The notes under the pieces: model-generated
What the model saw: only the letters and a program-made list of their open reading frames with translations
What the model was told of the DNA's origin: nothing
Databases searched by the model: none
NCBI GenBank assembly: GCA_022655215.1
Contig: JALCUE010000002.1
Coordinates: forward strand, 248,001-312,000
Length of the DNA stretch: 64,000 nucleotides
Origin: Atopobiaceae bacterium
GTDB lineage: Bacteria > Actinomycetota > Coriobacteriia > Coriobacteriales > Atopobiaceae
Direction of reading: 5' to 3'
Shown: positions 9,191 to 19,547 of the stretch, one piece after another
Layout: each line of letters begins with the position of its first letter
Numbering within the stretch: the stretch's first letter is position 1
Program-made: the position numbers and the translations under genes

Positions 9191-11251
9191 ATGTCTAAGA
9201 ACGAGAAGCGCTCTATGGATCCCCGGATGGTGCGTTCTGCCGTGGGCGAGGCGTTCCGGAAGCTCTCGCCGCGCACCCAGGTGGATAACCCCGTCATGTT
9301 CCTGGTGTACGTCTCGGCGATCCTGCTCACGATCATGTGGATGCTCGCGCTCTCGGGGATCTCGGATGCGCCTGCGGGCTACACGCTGGCCATCGTCGTG
9401 ATGCTCTGGCTCACGGTTCTGTTCTCGAACTTCGCCGAGGCCCTCGCGGAGGGACGCGGGAAGGCCCAGGCGGCGGCACTGCGTTCGTCGAAGCGCGACG
9501 TCGAGGCCCATCTCATCCCCTCCGCCGACGAGAAGGACCGCATCTCGAACATCTCCTCGGCCGAGCTCGTGAAGGGCAACGTCGTCATCGTCTTCGCCGG
9601 CGAGCAGATCCCGGGCGACGGCACCGTCATCGACGGCGCGGCCTCCGTGGACGAGAGCGCCATCACCGGCGAGTCGGCCCCCGTGATCCGCGAGGCCGGT
9701 GGCGACCGCAGCGCCGTCACCGGTGGTACGCAGGTCCTCTCCGACTGGATCGTGATCGAGGTCACGAGCGAGCCGGGCAAGAGCTTCCTCGACAAGATGA
9801 TCGCCATGGTGGAGGGGGCCGCCCGCAAGAAGACCCCGAACGAGATCGCGCTCCAGATCTTCCTCGTTGCCCTCTGCATCGTCTTCGTGCTGGTCGTCAT
9901 GGCCCTCTACGCCTACGCGGACTTCTCGTCCAGGCAGGCGGGCGTCGCCAACGCGACGTCGGTGACCACGCTGGTGGCGCTGCTCGTGTGCCTGGCGCCC
10001 ACCACCATCGGCGCGCTCCTCTCGGCCATAGGCATCGCCGGCATGAGCAGGCTCAACCAGTCCAACGTGCTGGCCATGAGCGGACGCGCCATTGAGGCCG
10101 CCGGTGACGTCGACATCCTCATGCTGGACAAGACCGGCACCATCACGCTGGGCAACCGCCGCGCGGACCAGTTCATCCCCGTGGACGGGGCCACCCCCGC
10201 CGAGCTCGCCGACGCCGCCCAGCTCTCGTCGCTCGCCGACGAGACGCCCGAGGGGAGGAGCATCGTCGTGCTGGCCAAGGAGCGCTTCGGCCTGCGCGGT
10301 CGTGAGCTCGCCGACGCCGAGTTCGTCCCGTTCACCGCCAAGACCCGCATGAGCGGGGTCGACTACGAGGGCGTCGAGATACGCAAGGGCGCCGCCGACG
10401 CGGTGGACACGTACCTCTCCGGCTTCGGCGTGAAGATGAGCCGCGAGTGCCAGGATGCCGTGCAGTCCGTCGCGCAGCAGGGCGCCACGCCCCTCGTGGT
10501 GGAGCGGGACCATCGCGTGCTGGGCGTCATCGCGCTCAAGGACATCATCAAGCCGGGCGTCAAGGAGAAGTTCGCCGACCTGCGTCGCATGGGCATCCGC
10601 ACCATCATGGTCACGGGCGACAACCCCACCACGGCGGCCGCCATCGCCGCGGAGGCTGGCGTGGACGACTTCCTGGCCGAGGCGACCCCGGAGGGCAAGC
10701 TCTCGACCATCAGGAGATACCAGGCCGAGGGCCATATGGTGGCCATGACCGGCGACGGCACCAACGACGCCCCCGCGCTCGCGCAGGCGGACGTGGCCGT
10801 GGCCATGAACACCGGCACGCAGGCCGCCAAGGAGGCCGGCAACATGGTGGACCTCGACTCGAGCCCCACCAAGCTGATCGACATCGTGCGCATAGGCAAG
10901 CAGCTGCTCATGACCCGCGGCTCGCTCACGACCTTCTCCATCGCCAACGACGTCGCCAAGTACTTCGCCATCATCCCCGCCCTGTTCATCACCCTCTACC
11001 CCGGCCTCGCGGCCCTCAACTTCATGGGTCTCCACTCGCCCATGTCGGCCGTGCTCTCGGCCATCATCTACAACGCCTTCGTCATCGTGGCGCTGATCCC
11101 GCTGGCGCTGCGCGGCGTCGCCTACCGTGAGGTGCCCGCGGCCAAGCTCCTGTCGCACAACCTTCTGGTGTACGGCCTGGGTGGTTTCGTGGTCCCGTTC
11201 GTGTTCATCAAGCTCATCGACCTCGTGCTGGTGGTTCTCGGCGTCGCGTAG
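9191..11251 (+). CDS. kdpB: KdpB, catalytic P-type ATPase subunit
   Basis: A 686-residue type IA P-type ATPase. It shows the actuator motif ITGESAPV, the phosphorylation motif [10 protein letters not shown], the P-domain motif [20 protein letters not shown] and a nucleotide-binding domain between them. It hydrolyses ATP to drive K+ import with KdpA and KdpC. I chose ATG at 9191 because GGAGGG lies 8 nt before it; a GTG six bases upstream overlaps that ribosome site. Length and residue order match the family with no frameshift. A 67-bp gap separates it from kdpC. Confidence 0.97.
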   Translation: MSKNEKRSMDPRMVRSAVGEAFRKLSPRTQVDNPVMFLVYVSAILLTIMWMLALSGISDAPAGYTLAIVVMLWLTVLFSNFAEALAEGRGKAQAAALRSSKRDVEAHLIPSADEKDRISNISSAELVKGNVVIVFAGEQIPGDGTVIDGAASVDESAITGESAPVIREAGGDRSAVTGGTQVLSDWIVIEVTSEPGKSFLDKMIAMVEGAARKKTPNEIALQIFLVALCIVFVLVVMALYAYADFSSRQAGVANATSVTTLVALLVCLAPTTIGALLSAIGIAGMSRLNQSNVLAMSGRAIEAAGDVDILMLDKTGTITLGNRRADQFIPVDGATPAELADAAQLSSLADETPEGRSIVVLAKERFGLRGRELADAEFVPFTAKTRMSGVDYEGVEIRKGAADAVDTYLSGFGVKMSRECQDAVQSVAQQGATPLVVERDHRVLGVIALKDIIKPGVKEKFADLRRMGIRTIMVTGDNPTTAAAIAAEAGVDDFLAEATPEGKLSTIRRYQAEGHMVAMTGDGTNDAPALAQADVAVAMNTGTQAAKEAGNMVDLDSSPTKLIDIVRIGKQLLMTRGSLTTFSIANDVAKYFAIIPALFITLYPGLAALNFMGLHSPMSAVLSAIIYNAFVIVALIPLALRGVAYREVPAAKLLSHNLLVYGLGGFVVPFVFIKLIDLVLVVLGVA

Positions 11252-11318
11252 TCCCTCGTTTCCCGCGACCCGGATGGGCGGGCCATGCGCCCCGCCCGGA
11301 ATGGAGATGTGATCGAAG

Positions 11319-11936
11319 ATGCAGTTGATTAGGTCGTTCGTGAAGGTGCTGCCCCGTGCCCTCGCGGCCCTTGCCGTGTTCACGATCCTGCTCGGCGTCG
11401 GATACCCGGCCGTGGTGACGCTCGTGGGTCAGGTCGCGTTCCCCTACCAGGCGAACGGCTCCGTCATGGAGGTCGACGGCAAGTCGGTGGGAAGCGAGCT
11501 TCTGGCCCAGTGGTCCTCCGCCGACGGCCGCATGTGGGGCCGCGTCATGGACGTGGACACGACGTCGTTCACGGACGAGGAGGGCGCGCCCGCGCTCTAC
11601 GCCGCGCCGTCCAACCTCTCACCGACGAGTGACAGGTATTCCGAGCTCGTCGCCGAGCGCGTCGCCCGCCTGCGCGAGGCCGACGTCGAGCAGGGCGACG
11701 CCGCCATCCCCGTGGACCTCGTGACCTGCTCCGGCTCGGGGATCGACCCGGGCATCTCCCCGGCCGCGGCCGAGTACCAGGTGCCGCGCATCGTCCGCGC
11801 CACCGGCCTTCCCACCGAGAAGGTGGAGGGGATCGTCTCGGATTGCACGAGTGGCAGGTTCCTCGGCGTGTTCGGCGAGCCCACGGTCAACGTCCTCAAG
11901 GTGAACCTCGCCCTCGACGAGGCGCTGGGCGAGTAG
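11319..11936 (+). CDS. kdpC: KdpC, K+-ATPase accessory subunit
   Basis: A 205-residue protein with one N-terminal membrane helix (about residues 12-35) followed by an extracytoplasmic domain. The conserved KdpC segments TCSGSGIDPGISPAAAEYQVPR and the C-terminal GVFGEPTVNVLKVNLALD end are both present. It stabilises ATP binding and complex assembly of KdpFABC. A GGAG ribosome site precedes the ATG. The operon continues into kdpD after 59 nt. Confidence 0.96.
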   Translation: MQLIRSFVKVLPRALAALAVFTILLGVGYPAVVTLVGQVAFPYQANGSVMEVDGKSVGSELLAQWSSADGRMWGRVMDVDTTSFTDEEGAPALYAAPSNLSPTSDRYSELVAERVARLREADVEQGDAAIPVDLVTCSGSGIDPGISPAAAEYQVPRIVRATGLPTEKVEGIVSDCTSGRFLGVFGEPTVNVLKVNLALDEALGE

Positions 11937-11995
11937 CGCGCCTGCGAGGTAGTAGGCTTATGGGGTGAAGACCGATCGGTGAGGGAGGGGGCCGC

Positions 11996-14767
11996 ATGGT
12001 GGCGACGGACGAGGGGACCCCCGTAGGGGGCGAGCCCATGCGTGACCCCGACGAGATCCTGGGTCGGGTCAAGCGCGAGCAGGAGGCCGAGGGCCGCGGC
12101 AGCCTCAAGGTGTTCTTCGGCTATGCCGCCGGCGTGGGCAAGACCTATGCCATGCTCCGCTCCGCCCACGAGATGCTCGACCGCGGCATCGACGTGGTGG
12201 TGGGCTACGTGGAACCACACGCCCGACCTGACACGAACGCCCTGCTGGACGGTCTGGAGACCATCCCCACGCGTGAGGTGATCCACGGCGGGGTCCTCGT
12301 CAACGAACCCGACCTCGACGCCATCCTGCAGCGTCACCCCGACCTCGTGCTCATGGACGAGCTCGCCCACACCAACGCCTACGGCAGCCGCCACTCCAAG
12401 CGCTACCAGGACGTGGAGGAGCTGCTCCGCGCCGGCATCGACGTCTACACGACCGTGAACGTCCAGCACCTCGAGAGCCTGAACGACCGCGTGGCCTCGA
12501 TAACGGGCGTGCAGGTGGCCGAGCGCATCCCCGACCACGTGTTCGACGACGCCGACCAGGTCGAGCTCGTCGACATCGAGCCCGACGAGCTCATGGGGCG
12601 CCTGCGCGAGGGCAAGGTCTATCGCGGGGAGGCCAGCGTCCGCGCCCTCGAGAACTTCTTCGACGAGAAGAACCTCACGGCGCTGCGCGAGATCGCCCTG
12701 CGGCGTTGCGCCGACCGCGTGAACCACATGGTGGACCGCGTCCGCGCTTCCGCCCATGACGGGTACTACACCGGCGAGCACGTCCTGGCGTGCCTGTCCG
12801 GCTCGCCGTCGAACGGTCGGATCATCCGCACCGCCGCGCGCATGGCGAGGGCCTTCAACGCCGAGTTCACGGCCCTCCTCGTGAGGGACCCGAAGGCCGA
12901 GGGGGACGTGGGGCACACCTCGGACCAGCCGAGTCAGCTCGCGGCGAACGTGCGCCTCGCCGAGCATCTCGGGGCACGCGTCGAGACGGTCTACGGTGAC
13001 GACGTGGCCCAGCAGGTGGCCGACTACGCCCGCATGGCCGGCGTGTCCAAGCTGGTGCTCGGGCACAGCACCTCGCGTCGTCACCGCCTGGGCCCTGCCC
13101 CCCTCTCCGACCGGATCGCCACCATAGCCCCTGACCTGGACATCTACATCATCCCTGACGAGTCCTCCCATGACGACCGCCGCCTCCCCCGTCTCGGCGG
13201 GACGAGCCTCTCGGCCCTGGACAACCTCAAGTGCGTCGCCGTCCTCGCGGCGGTCACCCTGCTCGGATACCTCCTCGAGGCCCTGGGCATATCCGAGACG
13301 AACATCGTCATCCTCTACGTCTTCGGCGTGGTGGCGATGGCCGTGGTCGTGCCGAGCCGTCTCGCATGCGTCATCTACTCGGTGGTGAGCGTGCTCGCGT
13401 TCAACTACTTCTTCACCGTGCCTCGCTACACGTTCATGGCATGGGATGCCCAATACCCCGCGACCTTCGCGATCATGCTGCTCACGGCCCTGCTCACCAG
13501 CTCGCTGGCACAGAGGCTCAAGGCGCAGGCCCAGGCGAGCGCGGCGGCCACCTACCGCACGCAGGTGCTCCTGGAGTGCGACCAGCTCCTCCAGCGGGCG
13601 AAGTCGGCCGACGAGGTTGTCGAGGTCATGTGCGGCCAGCTCATGAAGCTGCTGCATCGCGACGTCGTCTACTACCCGGCGGTCGATGGCGCGCTGGGGC
13701 CGGCCCTGCTCTTCTCGTCCGACCACGTCGCCGAGGCCGACGCGCCGGTCGAGGTGGCCGGTGGCGTGTCGCCCGAGGCCGACGCACCTGCCTGCATGAG
13801 CGCGAGCGAGCGCGGCGTCGCGACGTGGGTCTTCCGGAACAACGAGCACGCCGGTGCCACCACCGACACGTTGGGCAGTGCCAAGTGCCTCTACCTCGCG
13901 GTCCGCGCGGACGACGTGGTCTATGGCGTGGTGGGGATCGTGATGGGTCCCAGCGCGATGGACGCCTCCGAGCACGGGATCGTCCTGTCCATACTGGGCG
14001 AGACGGCCCTCGCCCTTGAGAAGGAACGTGCCCTGGGCGAGCGAGAGAAGGCGGCCGTCGTGGCCAGGAACGAGCAGCTTCGCTCCAACCTGCTCCGCTC
14101 CGTCTCCCATGACCTCCGCACGCCGCTCACCTCGATCTCCGGCAATGCCAGCGTGCTCCTCTCCGACGGGGAGGGACTGTCCGAGGAGGGCAGGCACAAG
14201 CTCGAGTCGGACATCTACGACGATGCCCTCTGGTTGAACGAGCTGGTCGAGAACCTCCTGTCCATGACGAAGCTCGACGAGGGCTCCGTCCGTCTCGACC
14301 TCCATCCCGAACTCCTCGACGAGCTCGTGGACGAGGCCATGAACCACATCAGCTCGGATGCGAGCAGGCATCACGTGGAGGTCTCGGAGGTCGACGACCT
14401 CACGGTGGTCCGCGCCGACGCGCAGCTGGTCATCCAGGTGATCCTCAACCTGGTGAACAACGCCATCCAGCACACCCCCGACGGCTCGCACATCGTGGTG
14501 CGGGTGGCGCAGGAGGACGGCCTCGGCGTGGTCGAGGTGGCCGATGACGGCCTGGGCGTGAGCGCGTCCGACCGCCCGCACGTCTTCGAGCGCTTCTACA
14601 CCGGCGGCGACGGCGTGGCCGACAGGCGCCGGGGCACGGGCTTGGGACTGGCGCTGTGCAAGTCCATCGTCGAGGCGCACGGCGGTACCATCGACCTGTA
14701 CGACAACGAGCCGTCGGGGACGGTGTTCCGCTTCACCCTCCCGACGGAGAGCGAGGAGGAGTCATGA
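11996..14767 (+). CDS. kdpD: KdpD, osmosensitive K+ sensor histidine kinase
   Basis: A 923-residue full-length KdpD. The N-terminal KdpD domain carries a Walker-type loop (GYAAGVGKTYAML, about residues 42-54) and LMDELAHTNA. A universal-stress-protein-like domain follows (about 255-375), then four membrane helices (about 407-510), a GAF-like region, and the kinase core with SVSHDLRTPLTSISG (phospho-acceptor His705) and HATPase motifs near 820-900. It senses K+ limitation and phosphorylates KdpE. GAGGGAGGGG gives a very strong ribosome site before the ATG. Its stop overlaps the kdpE start by ATGA. Confidence 0.96.
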   Translation: MVATDEGTPVGGEPMRDPDEILGRVKREQEAEGRGSLKVFFGYAAGVGKTYAMLRSAHEMLDRGIDVVVGYVEPHARPDTNALLDGLETIPTREVIHGGVLVNEPDLDAILQRHPDLVLMDELAHTNAYGSRHSKRYQDVEELLRAGIDVYTTVNVQHLESLNDRVASITGVQVAERIPDHVFDDADQVELVDIEPDELMGRLREGKVYRGEASVRALENFFDEKNLTALREIALRRCADRVNHMVDRVRASAHDGYYTGEHVLACLSGSPSNGRIIRTAARMARAFNAEFTALLVRDPKAEGDVGHTSDQPSQLAANVRLAEHLGARVETVYGDDVAQQVADYARMAGVSKLVLGHSTSRRHRLGPAPLSDRIATIAPDLDIYIIPDESSHDDRRLPRLGGTSLSALDNLKCVAVLAAVTLLGYLLEALGISETNIVILYVFGVVAMAVVVPSRLACVIYSVVSVLAFNYFFTVPRYTFMAWDAQYPATFAIMLLTALLTSSLAQRLKAQAQASAAATYRTQVLLECDQLLQRAKSADEVVEVMCGQLMKLLHRDVVYYPAVDGALGPALLFSSDHVAEADAPVEVAGGVSPEADAPACMSASERGVATWVFRNNEHAGATTDTLGSAKCLYLAVRADDVVYGVVGIVMGPSAMDASEHGIVLSILGETALALEKERALGEREKAAVVARNEQLRSNLLRSVSHDLRTPLTSISGNASVLLSDGEGLSEEGRHKLESDIYDDALWLNELVENLLSMTKLDEGSVRLDLHPELLDELVDEAMNHISSDASRHHVEVSEVDDLTVVRADAQLVIQVILNLVNNAIQHTPDGSHIVVRVAQEDGLGVVEVADDGLGVSASDRPHVFERFYTGGDGVADRRRGTGLGLALCKSIVEAHGGTIDLYDNEPSGTVFRFTLPTESEEES

Positions 14768-15465
14768 GCGAGGACAAGCCGCTGCTGCTGGTGGTCGAGG
14801 ATGACGCCGCGATCCGCAACCTCATCGCGACCACCTTAGACGTCCATGGCTACCGCTATCTCACGGCGACGTCGGGCTACTCCGCGGTCGCCGCCGCGGC
14901 TACGCACAGCCCGCAGGCGATCCTGCTCGACCTGGGACTTCCCGACATGGACGGCGTGGACGTCATCCGCAAGGTGCGCTCCTGGACCGACACCCCCATC
15001 ATCGTGATCAGCGCCCGTTCCGAGGATGCCGACAAGATCGTGGCGCTCGACGCCGGTGCCGACGACTACCTCACCAAGCCCTTCTCGGTGGAGGAGCTCC
15101 TCGCCCGACTCCGCGTCACGTTCAGGAGGCTCGCGCGCGAGGAGACCGAGGGCGCGACGGCGTCCATCTTCAAGAACGGCGACCTCGAGGTGAGCTATGG
15201 CTCCGGCACGGCATCGCTCGCCGGCGAGGAGCTGCACCTCACGCCCATCGAGTACAAGCTCCTCTGCCTTCTCGCCAAGAACGTCGGCAAGGTCCTCACG
15301 CACCAGTTCATCCTGAAGGAGGTCTGGGGCAGCACGGACGAGCGCGATCTGGCGAGTCTCCGCGTGTTCATGGGGTCGCTGCGCAAGAAGATCGAGGCCG
15401 ACCCGTCGCACCCGCGCTACATCCAGACGCATGTGGGCGTGGGCTATCGCATGCTGAGGGTCTGA
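14764..15465 (+). CDS. kdpE: KdpE, response regulator of the kdp operon
   Basis: A 233-residue OmpR/PhoB-type regulator. The receiver domain has the acidic pair EDD near residues 15-17, phospho-acceptor Asp56 in LLDLGLPDMDG, and the conserved Lys in DDYLTKPF. The C-terminal winged helix includes LTPIEYKLLCLLAKNVGKV. It overlaps kdpD by ATGA, so kinase and regulator are made in step. It probably binds the paired repeats upstream of kdpF. The gene ends only 3 nt from the stop of the convergent PAP2 gene, so no separate terminator is visible. Confidence 0.96.
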   Translation: MSEDKPLLLVVEDDAAIRNLIATTLDVHGYRYLTATSGYSAVAAAATHSPQAILLDLGLPDMDGVDVIRKVRSWTDTPIIVISARSEDADKIVALDAGADDYLTKPFSVEELLARLRVTFRRLAREETEGATASIFKNGDLEVSYGSGTASLAGEELHLTPIEYKLLCLLAKNVGKVLTHQFILKEVWGSTDERDLASLRVFMGSLRKKIEADPSHPRYIQTHVGVGYRMLRV

Positions 15466-15468
15466 GCC

Positions 15469-16242
15469 CTAGTCCTCGTCCTTGCCGGCATCGCGCTCGT
15501 CCTCGGCCTCGTCATCGCCTGCGGGCCCCACCGCGGGTCTCTCGTCTCCCCAGCGCTCCGGGAGGAGCAGGGGACAGACCACCTGCGTGTAGAGGGCCAG
15601 CCAGGCCAGCGAGACGCAGAACCCGCCCAGCACGTCGGTCGCGTAGTGGACGCCCAGGTAGATCCTGCTCACGCCCACCATGATCACGATGAGCCCCAGG
15701 CAGATGCACCAGAGCCACTTCATGACGCGATCCTTCTCGTACTTCCACACCATCCATGCGAGAAGCCCGAAGAACGCCATCGCCACCATGGAGTGTCCCG
15801 ACGGGAAGCTGTACCCCGACTCGGCCACCAGGCGGAACCCGTCCGGCCGCGGCCTCTGGACGATCACCTTGAGCACCTGGTTGAGGACGATGACCAGCGC
15901 GAGGTTGAGCGTCGCGCACACGCCGGGGCGGCGTCCCGGGGCGAAGGCCGCCACCACGACGAGCATGGCGAGCAGCACGATGGGGCTGGCCAGCGAGGAG
16001 AACCCCTCCATGATCGGCGTGAGCCAGTCGGCGCGGAGGGTCTCGACGAAGAACGAGTAGGCGATCGTGTCGATGCGGGTGAGCTCGCCGTCGCATACCT
16101 CGCTGAGCAGCCAGAGGAACACGAGCACGCAGACGCACCCGATGACGGTGAGCTTATGCTCGACGGCGAGATGTCCCAGACGCGAGAGGGTGCCCTTCAG
16201 CGCGGCGGTCTTATCGGCGGGGGCTGCTTCCTGTCGTGACAC
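15469..16242 (-). CDS. PAP2-family membrane phosphatase
   Basis: A protein of about 257 residues with six hydrophobic segments. The full lipid-phosphatase signature is present: KVIVQRPRP (C1), YSFPSGHS (C2, catalytic His) and SRIYLGVHYATDV (C3). Such enzymes dephosphorylate phosphatidate, phosphatidylglycerophosphate or undecaprenyl pyrophosphate outside the membrane; the substrate is not evident here. GTG at 16242 is preferred because AGGAG lies 6 nt before it; an ATG at 16275 has no ribosome site. The C-terminus is a highly charged Asp/Glu tail. Confidence 0.9.
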   Translation of the reverse strand: MSRQEAAPADKTAALKGTLSRLGHLAVEHKLTVIGCVCVLVFLWLLSEVCDGELTRIDTIAYSFFVETLRADWLTPIMEGFSSLASPIVLLAMLVVVAAFAPGRRPGVCATLNLALVIVLNQVLKVIVQRPRPDGFRLVAESGYSFPSGHSMVAMAFFGLLAWMVWKYEKDRVMKWLWCICLGLIVIMVGVSRIYLGVHYATDVLGGFCVSLAWLALYTQVVCPLLLPERWGDERPAVGPAGDDEAEDERDAGKDED

Positions 16243-16357
16243 GATTGCTCCTGACGTCCTTCTCGGTGAGGTCATCCCGAGGTAATGGGTCGGTCAAGTA
16301 TCCCGCACGTGTGTGGTCTGCGCGTGGGGGGGCGTGTAAGGGGGATGTCAGGTGAGG

Positions 16358-16417
16358 CGGCACGCGTGTGACGTGGGGCGGGCCGACCGATGCCGACCCG
16401 CCCCACGAGGTGCCGCC
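16358..16417 (-). terminator. Nested hairpin terminator after trxA
   Basis: An inner perfect 10-bp GC stem (GTGGGGCGGG 16373-16382 with CCCGCCCCAC 16397-16406) sits inside an outer 8-bp inverted repeat (GGCGGCAC 16358-16365 with GTGCCGCC 16410-16417). It begins 14 nt after the trxA stop. There is no T-run. Confidence 0.6.
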
Positions 16418-16430
16418 TTGGTGCGTGGTC

Positions 16431-16751
16431 CTACAGCGCCGCCTCGATCTCGCGGACGATCTTGCCCTTGGGGGCCGCGCCGACCATGGTGTTCACGACC
16501 TCGCCGTTCTTGAACACCATGAGCGTGGGGATGGACACGACCTTGAACCTGATGGCGAGGTCCTGGTTCTCCTCGACGTTGCACTTGTAGACGTCGATCG
16601 AGTCTGACATCTCGTCGGCGATCTGCTCGATGATGGGGGAGAGGGCACGGCACGGACCGCACCACGTCGCCCAGAAGTCGACGAGCACGGGGCGCTTGGC
16701 CCCCTTGATGATCGAATCGAAGTCGTCGCACGTGATCTCTTGAGCCGCCAT
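16431..16751 (-). CDS. trxA: Thioredoxin
   Basis: A 106-residue single-domain thioredoxin with the active-site motif WCGPC (Cys31/Cys34), the preceding VDFWAT strand and the cis-proline segment VSIPTLMVF. Size is exactly that of the family. It is a cytoplasmic disulfide reductase. GGAGG lies 6 nt before the ATG at 16751, which is why longer forms were not chosen. It is monocistronic, with the nested hairpin just after the stop. The gene upstream is divergent. Confidence 0.95.
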   Translation of the reverse strand: MAAQEITCDDFDSIIKGAKRPVLVDFWATWCGPCRALSPIIEQIADEMSDSIDVYKCNVEENQDLAIRFKVVSIPTLMVFKNGEVVNTMVGAAPKGKIVREIEAAL

Positions 16752-16896
16752 GATGCCTCCATCGTCTTCAGGCACCAGCCGAACCAGCCGAGCCCGTGGT
16801 CTCTTGTCATCTAGCTATCGCGCTTATACCCCGCGAGCCCCATGGCGTGTCGTGACATCGCCGTGACGTCAGCGCGAGAAGGCGACGCGCACGCTG

Positions 16897-16902
16897 TAGA
16901 AT
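16897..16902 (+). promoter_or_regulatory. -10 box (TAGAAT) of the 16996 gene
   Basis: TAGAAT lies about 94 bp before the ATG. No good -35 box is visible, so this is tentative. The same hexamer recurs at 57484-57489 before the HAD gene. Confidence 0.35.
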
Positions 16903-16995
16903 CACCGTTACGTGCATGTCGCACGAGCGAGCATGTCGGCGGGTGAGGAACGGCCGGCACGAGGGCGACGGACGTCCGGGGAGGTGACGGGGACC

Positions 16996-17562
16996 ATGGC
17001 GGAAAACGATGACAGACGCGAGGCATACCTGGGCAAGACCAGGGCCGAGGTCTCCGCGCTGACCGATGCCGGCCTGGTCATGTCCGGGAACGCCTTCTCG
17101 CAGATCCTGCTCATGAAGGGCGACCTCGACGCGGGCGAGCTTGACGCCGGTGCGGAAGGGGCTCGACTCCTCTCCGGCGCCGACGGCGACGCGCTTCGTG
17201 CGGCCCTCGGCGCCTTGGGATATGCTCCCGAGGACTGGGCCGGGCTCGCGGCCGTCCTCGATGATGGGCTCACCCGTCCCTCGTGCGACCTCGTTCGGCT
17301 CGCCGTCGCGACGCTCGACCCCGCGACCATCGTGGCCTGCGACGAATCGGCCGCCGACGTCCTGCGCGAGGCCTATGCCGACGAGCTCTCCGCCATAGCC
17401 GACCTCGATGAGGCGATGCTCGCGCCCGGTCACGTCGCCGACGTGCTCGGGATGCGCGTCATGAACCTCGGAGGGTTCGAGGCCGCGCTCGACGATGCGA
17501 AGGCCAAGCAGGCGATGTGGGCACGCCTCAAGCGACTCCCTCCCTTGGCCGAGCCGTTCTAG
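16996..17562 (+). CDS. Acidic protein of unknown function
   Basis: A 188-residue soluble protein, rich in Ala, Asp and Leu, with no membrane segment and no motif I recognise. ATG at 16996 is preferred because GGGGAGGTGA lies about 9 nt upstream, whereas an ATG at 16912 would lie 10 bp after a likely -10 box. The C-terminal half ([36 protein letters not shown]) looks helical. It is followed about 100 bp later by pgi in the same orientation, but the gap is large enough for a separate promoter. Codon use is like that of its neighbours, supporting a real gene. Confidence 0.7.
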   Translation: MAENDDRREAYLGKTRAEVSALTDAGLVMSGNAFSQILLMKGDLDAGELDAGAEGARLLSGADGDALRAALGALGYAPEDWAGLAAVLDDGLTRPSCDLVRLAVATLDPATIVACDESAADVLREAYADELSAIADLDEAMLAPGHVADVLGMRVMNLGGFEAALDDAKAKQAMWARLKRLPPLAEPF

Positions 17563-17665
17563 GCGTCCGGGCTCGAGCCGTTCCGCCCGCCTCCCGTCCC
17601 GCGTTGCGGTACGCTTGTTGCTGTTGAGCAGCGGGCCCAAGGGCCCCATTCACAAGGGAGAGACA

Positions 17666-19360
17666 ATGGCCATTACCGCACCGGTCGACGCGACGAAGAC
17701 ACCTGAGTGGGCCGCGCTTCAGGCACACCATGACGAGCTCGAGCACGAGGGCATCGACCTCGGGAAGTGGTTCTCCGAGGACGCGGGCCGCGCCGCGAAG
17801 CTGTCCTTCTCGGCTGGTGACCTCCACTTCGACCTCTCCAAGGACCTCATCAAGCCCGAGACGGTCAAGCTCCTCGCCGACCTCGGCCGTGCCGTGGGTC
17901 TCGAGCAGCGTCGTGACGCGATGTTCGCCGGTGAGCACATCAACACCACCGAGGACCGCGCCGTCCTCCACACCGCGCTGCGTCGTCCCGCCGACCAGGC
18001 CGGCACGCTGGTCGTGGACGGGCAGGACGTCGTCGCCGACGTGCACGAGGTCCTCGACCGCGTCTACGCCTTCGCCGACAAGGTCCGCTCGGGCGAGTGG
18101 AAGGGCGTCACCGGAAAGTCCATCAAGACCGTGGTGAACATCGGCATCGGTGGCTCCCACCTCGGTCCCGAGATGGCCTACGAGGCGCTCAAGGCCTACT
18201 CCGACGCCGGCCTGGAGGCTCGCTTCATCTCCAACATCGACCCCAATGACATGGCGCTCAAGACCGCTGGCCTCGACCCCGAGACCACGCTGTTCATCAT
18301 CGTCTCCAAGACGTTCACCACGCTCGAGACCCTCACCAACGCCCGCGAGGCCAAGGCGTGGCTGCTCTCCTCGCTCAAGGCCCAGGGGGCCGTCGACGGC
18401 AGCGCCGAGCAGAACGCCGACGCCATCGAGAAGCACTTCGTGGCCGTATCGACCGCACTCGACCTCGTCGCCGACTTCGGCATCGACCCGGCCAACACCT
18501 TCGGCTTCTGGAGCTGGGTGGGAGGCCGCTACTCCGTGGACTCCGCCGTGGGCACCATCCTCGCCGTCATCATCGGACCCAAGCACTTCGAGGAGTTCCT
18601 CGCCGGCTTCCATGCGATCGACGAGTACTTCTGCGACGCGCCGCTCGAGGAGAACGTCGTCGCGCTCATGGGCCTCATGAACGTGTGGTACGTCGACTTC
18701 TTCGGCGCCGACACCCACGCCGTCCTGCCGTATGACCAGCACCTGAGCCGCTTCCCGGCCTATCTGCAGCAGCTCACCATGGAGTCGAACGGCAAGTCCG
18801 TACGCTGGGACGGCACCCCCGTCACCTCCAAGACCGGCGAGATCTTCTGGGGCGAGCCGGGCACCAACGGACAGCACGCCTTCTATCAGCTGATTCACCA
18901 GGGCACGCGCCTCATCCCGGCGGACTTCATCGCCTTCGCCAACACGCCCAGTCCCGCGAAGGACGGCGACCAGGACGTCCACGAGCTCTTCCTGGCGAAC
19001 TACCTCGCCCAGACCCGCGCGCTCGCGTTCGGCAAGACCGCCGACGAGGTCCGTGCGGAGGGCACGGCCGAGTGGATGGTGCCCGCGCGCTGCTTCGAGG
19101 GCAACCGTCCCACCACGTCGATCCTCGGCGACGCGCTCACGCCCTTCTCCCTGGGCGAGCTCATCGCCCTCTACGAGCACATCACCTTCGTCGAGGGTAC
19201 CGTCTGGGGACTCGACTCCTTCGACCAGTGGGGCGTCGAGCTGGGCAAGCAGCTCGCCAAGCAGATCACGCCTGCCATCTCGACCGATGACGCGGCGCTG
19301 GCCAAGCAGGACGCGTCCACGCAGGCGCTCATCGCCTTCTATCGCGAGCATCGCAGGTAG
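17666..19360 (+). CDS. pgi: Glucose-6-phosphate isomerase
   Basis: A 564-residue protein of the large (550-residue) PGI type. It converts glucose-6-phosphate to fructose-6-phosphate in the cytoplasm. Sugar-binding SIS motifs are clear: [18 protein letters not shown] near residue 154, [13 protein letters not shown] near 214, WSWVGGRYS near 283 and the [19 protein letters not shown] block near 394. [11 protein letters not shown] near 526 is the classic PGI signature end. ATG at 17666 follows AAGGGAGAG. The leader contains a small GGGCCC-AA-GGGCCC inverted repeat (17633-17646). A strong terminator follows. Confidence 0.97.
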   Translation: MAITAPVDATKTPEWAALQAHHDELEHEGIDLGKWFSEDAGRAAKLSFSAGDLHFDLSKDLIKPETVKLLADLGRAVGLEQRRDAMFAGEHINTTEDRAVLHTALRRPADQAGTLVVDGQDVVADVHEVLDRVYAFADKVRSGEWKGVTGKSIKTVVNIGIGGSHLGPEMAYEALKAYSDAGLEARFISNIDPNDMALKTAGLDPETTLFIIVSKTFTTLETLTNAREAKAWLLSSLKAQGAVDGSAEQNADAIEKHFVAVSTALDLVADFGIDPANTFGFWSWVGGRYSVDSAVGTILAVIIGPKHFEEFLAGFHAIDEYFCDAPLEENVVALMGLMNVWYVDFFGADTHAVLPYDQHLSRFPAYLQQLTMESNGKSVRWDGTPVTSKTGEIFWGEPGTNGQHAFYQLIHQGTRLIPADFIAFANTPSPAKDGDQDVHELFLANYLAQTRALAFGKTADEVRAEGTAEWMVPARCFEGNRPTTSILGDALTPFSLGELIALYEHITFVEGTVWGLDSFDQWGVELGKQLAKQITPAISTDDAALAKQDASTQALIAFYREHRR

Positions 19361-19439
19361 GGAGCCGCCGGCTCTCGAGCCGTCCTTCGCCCGTGGGGCC
19401 GCATCCGCGGCCAACGTCCGCGGGTGGGATATGACACCG

Positions 19440-19471
19440 AGCGCGGAGGGAGCTGCCTGGCCCTCCGCGCT
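19440..19471 (+). terminator. Intrinsic-type hairpin after pgi
   Basis: AGCGCGGAGGG (19440-19450) pairs perfectly with CCCTCCGCGCT (19461-19471), an 11-bp GC stem with a 10-nt loop, followed by TCTGCT. It separates pgi from the aquaporin gene. Confidence 0.75.
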
Positions 19472-19547
19472 TCTGCTATGCTTTCCCTGTTCATGTAGGA
19501 ACTGTGAACCAGCTGGTGAGCTGGATGAGGACCAAGGGGGACACCCG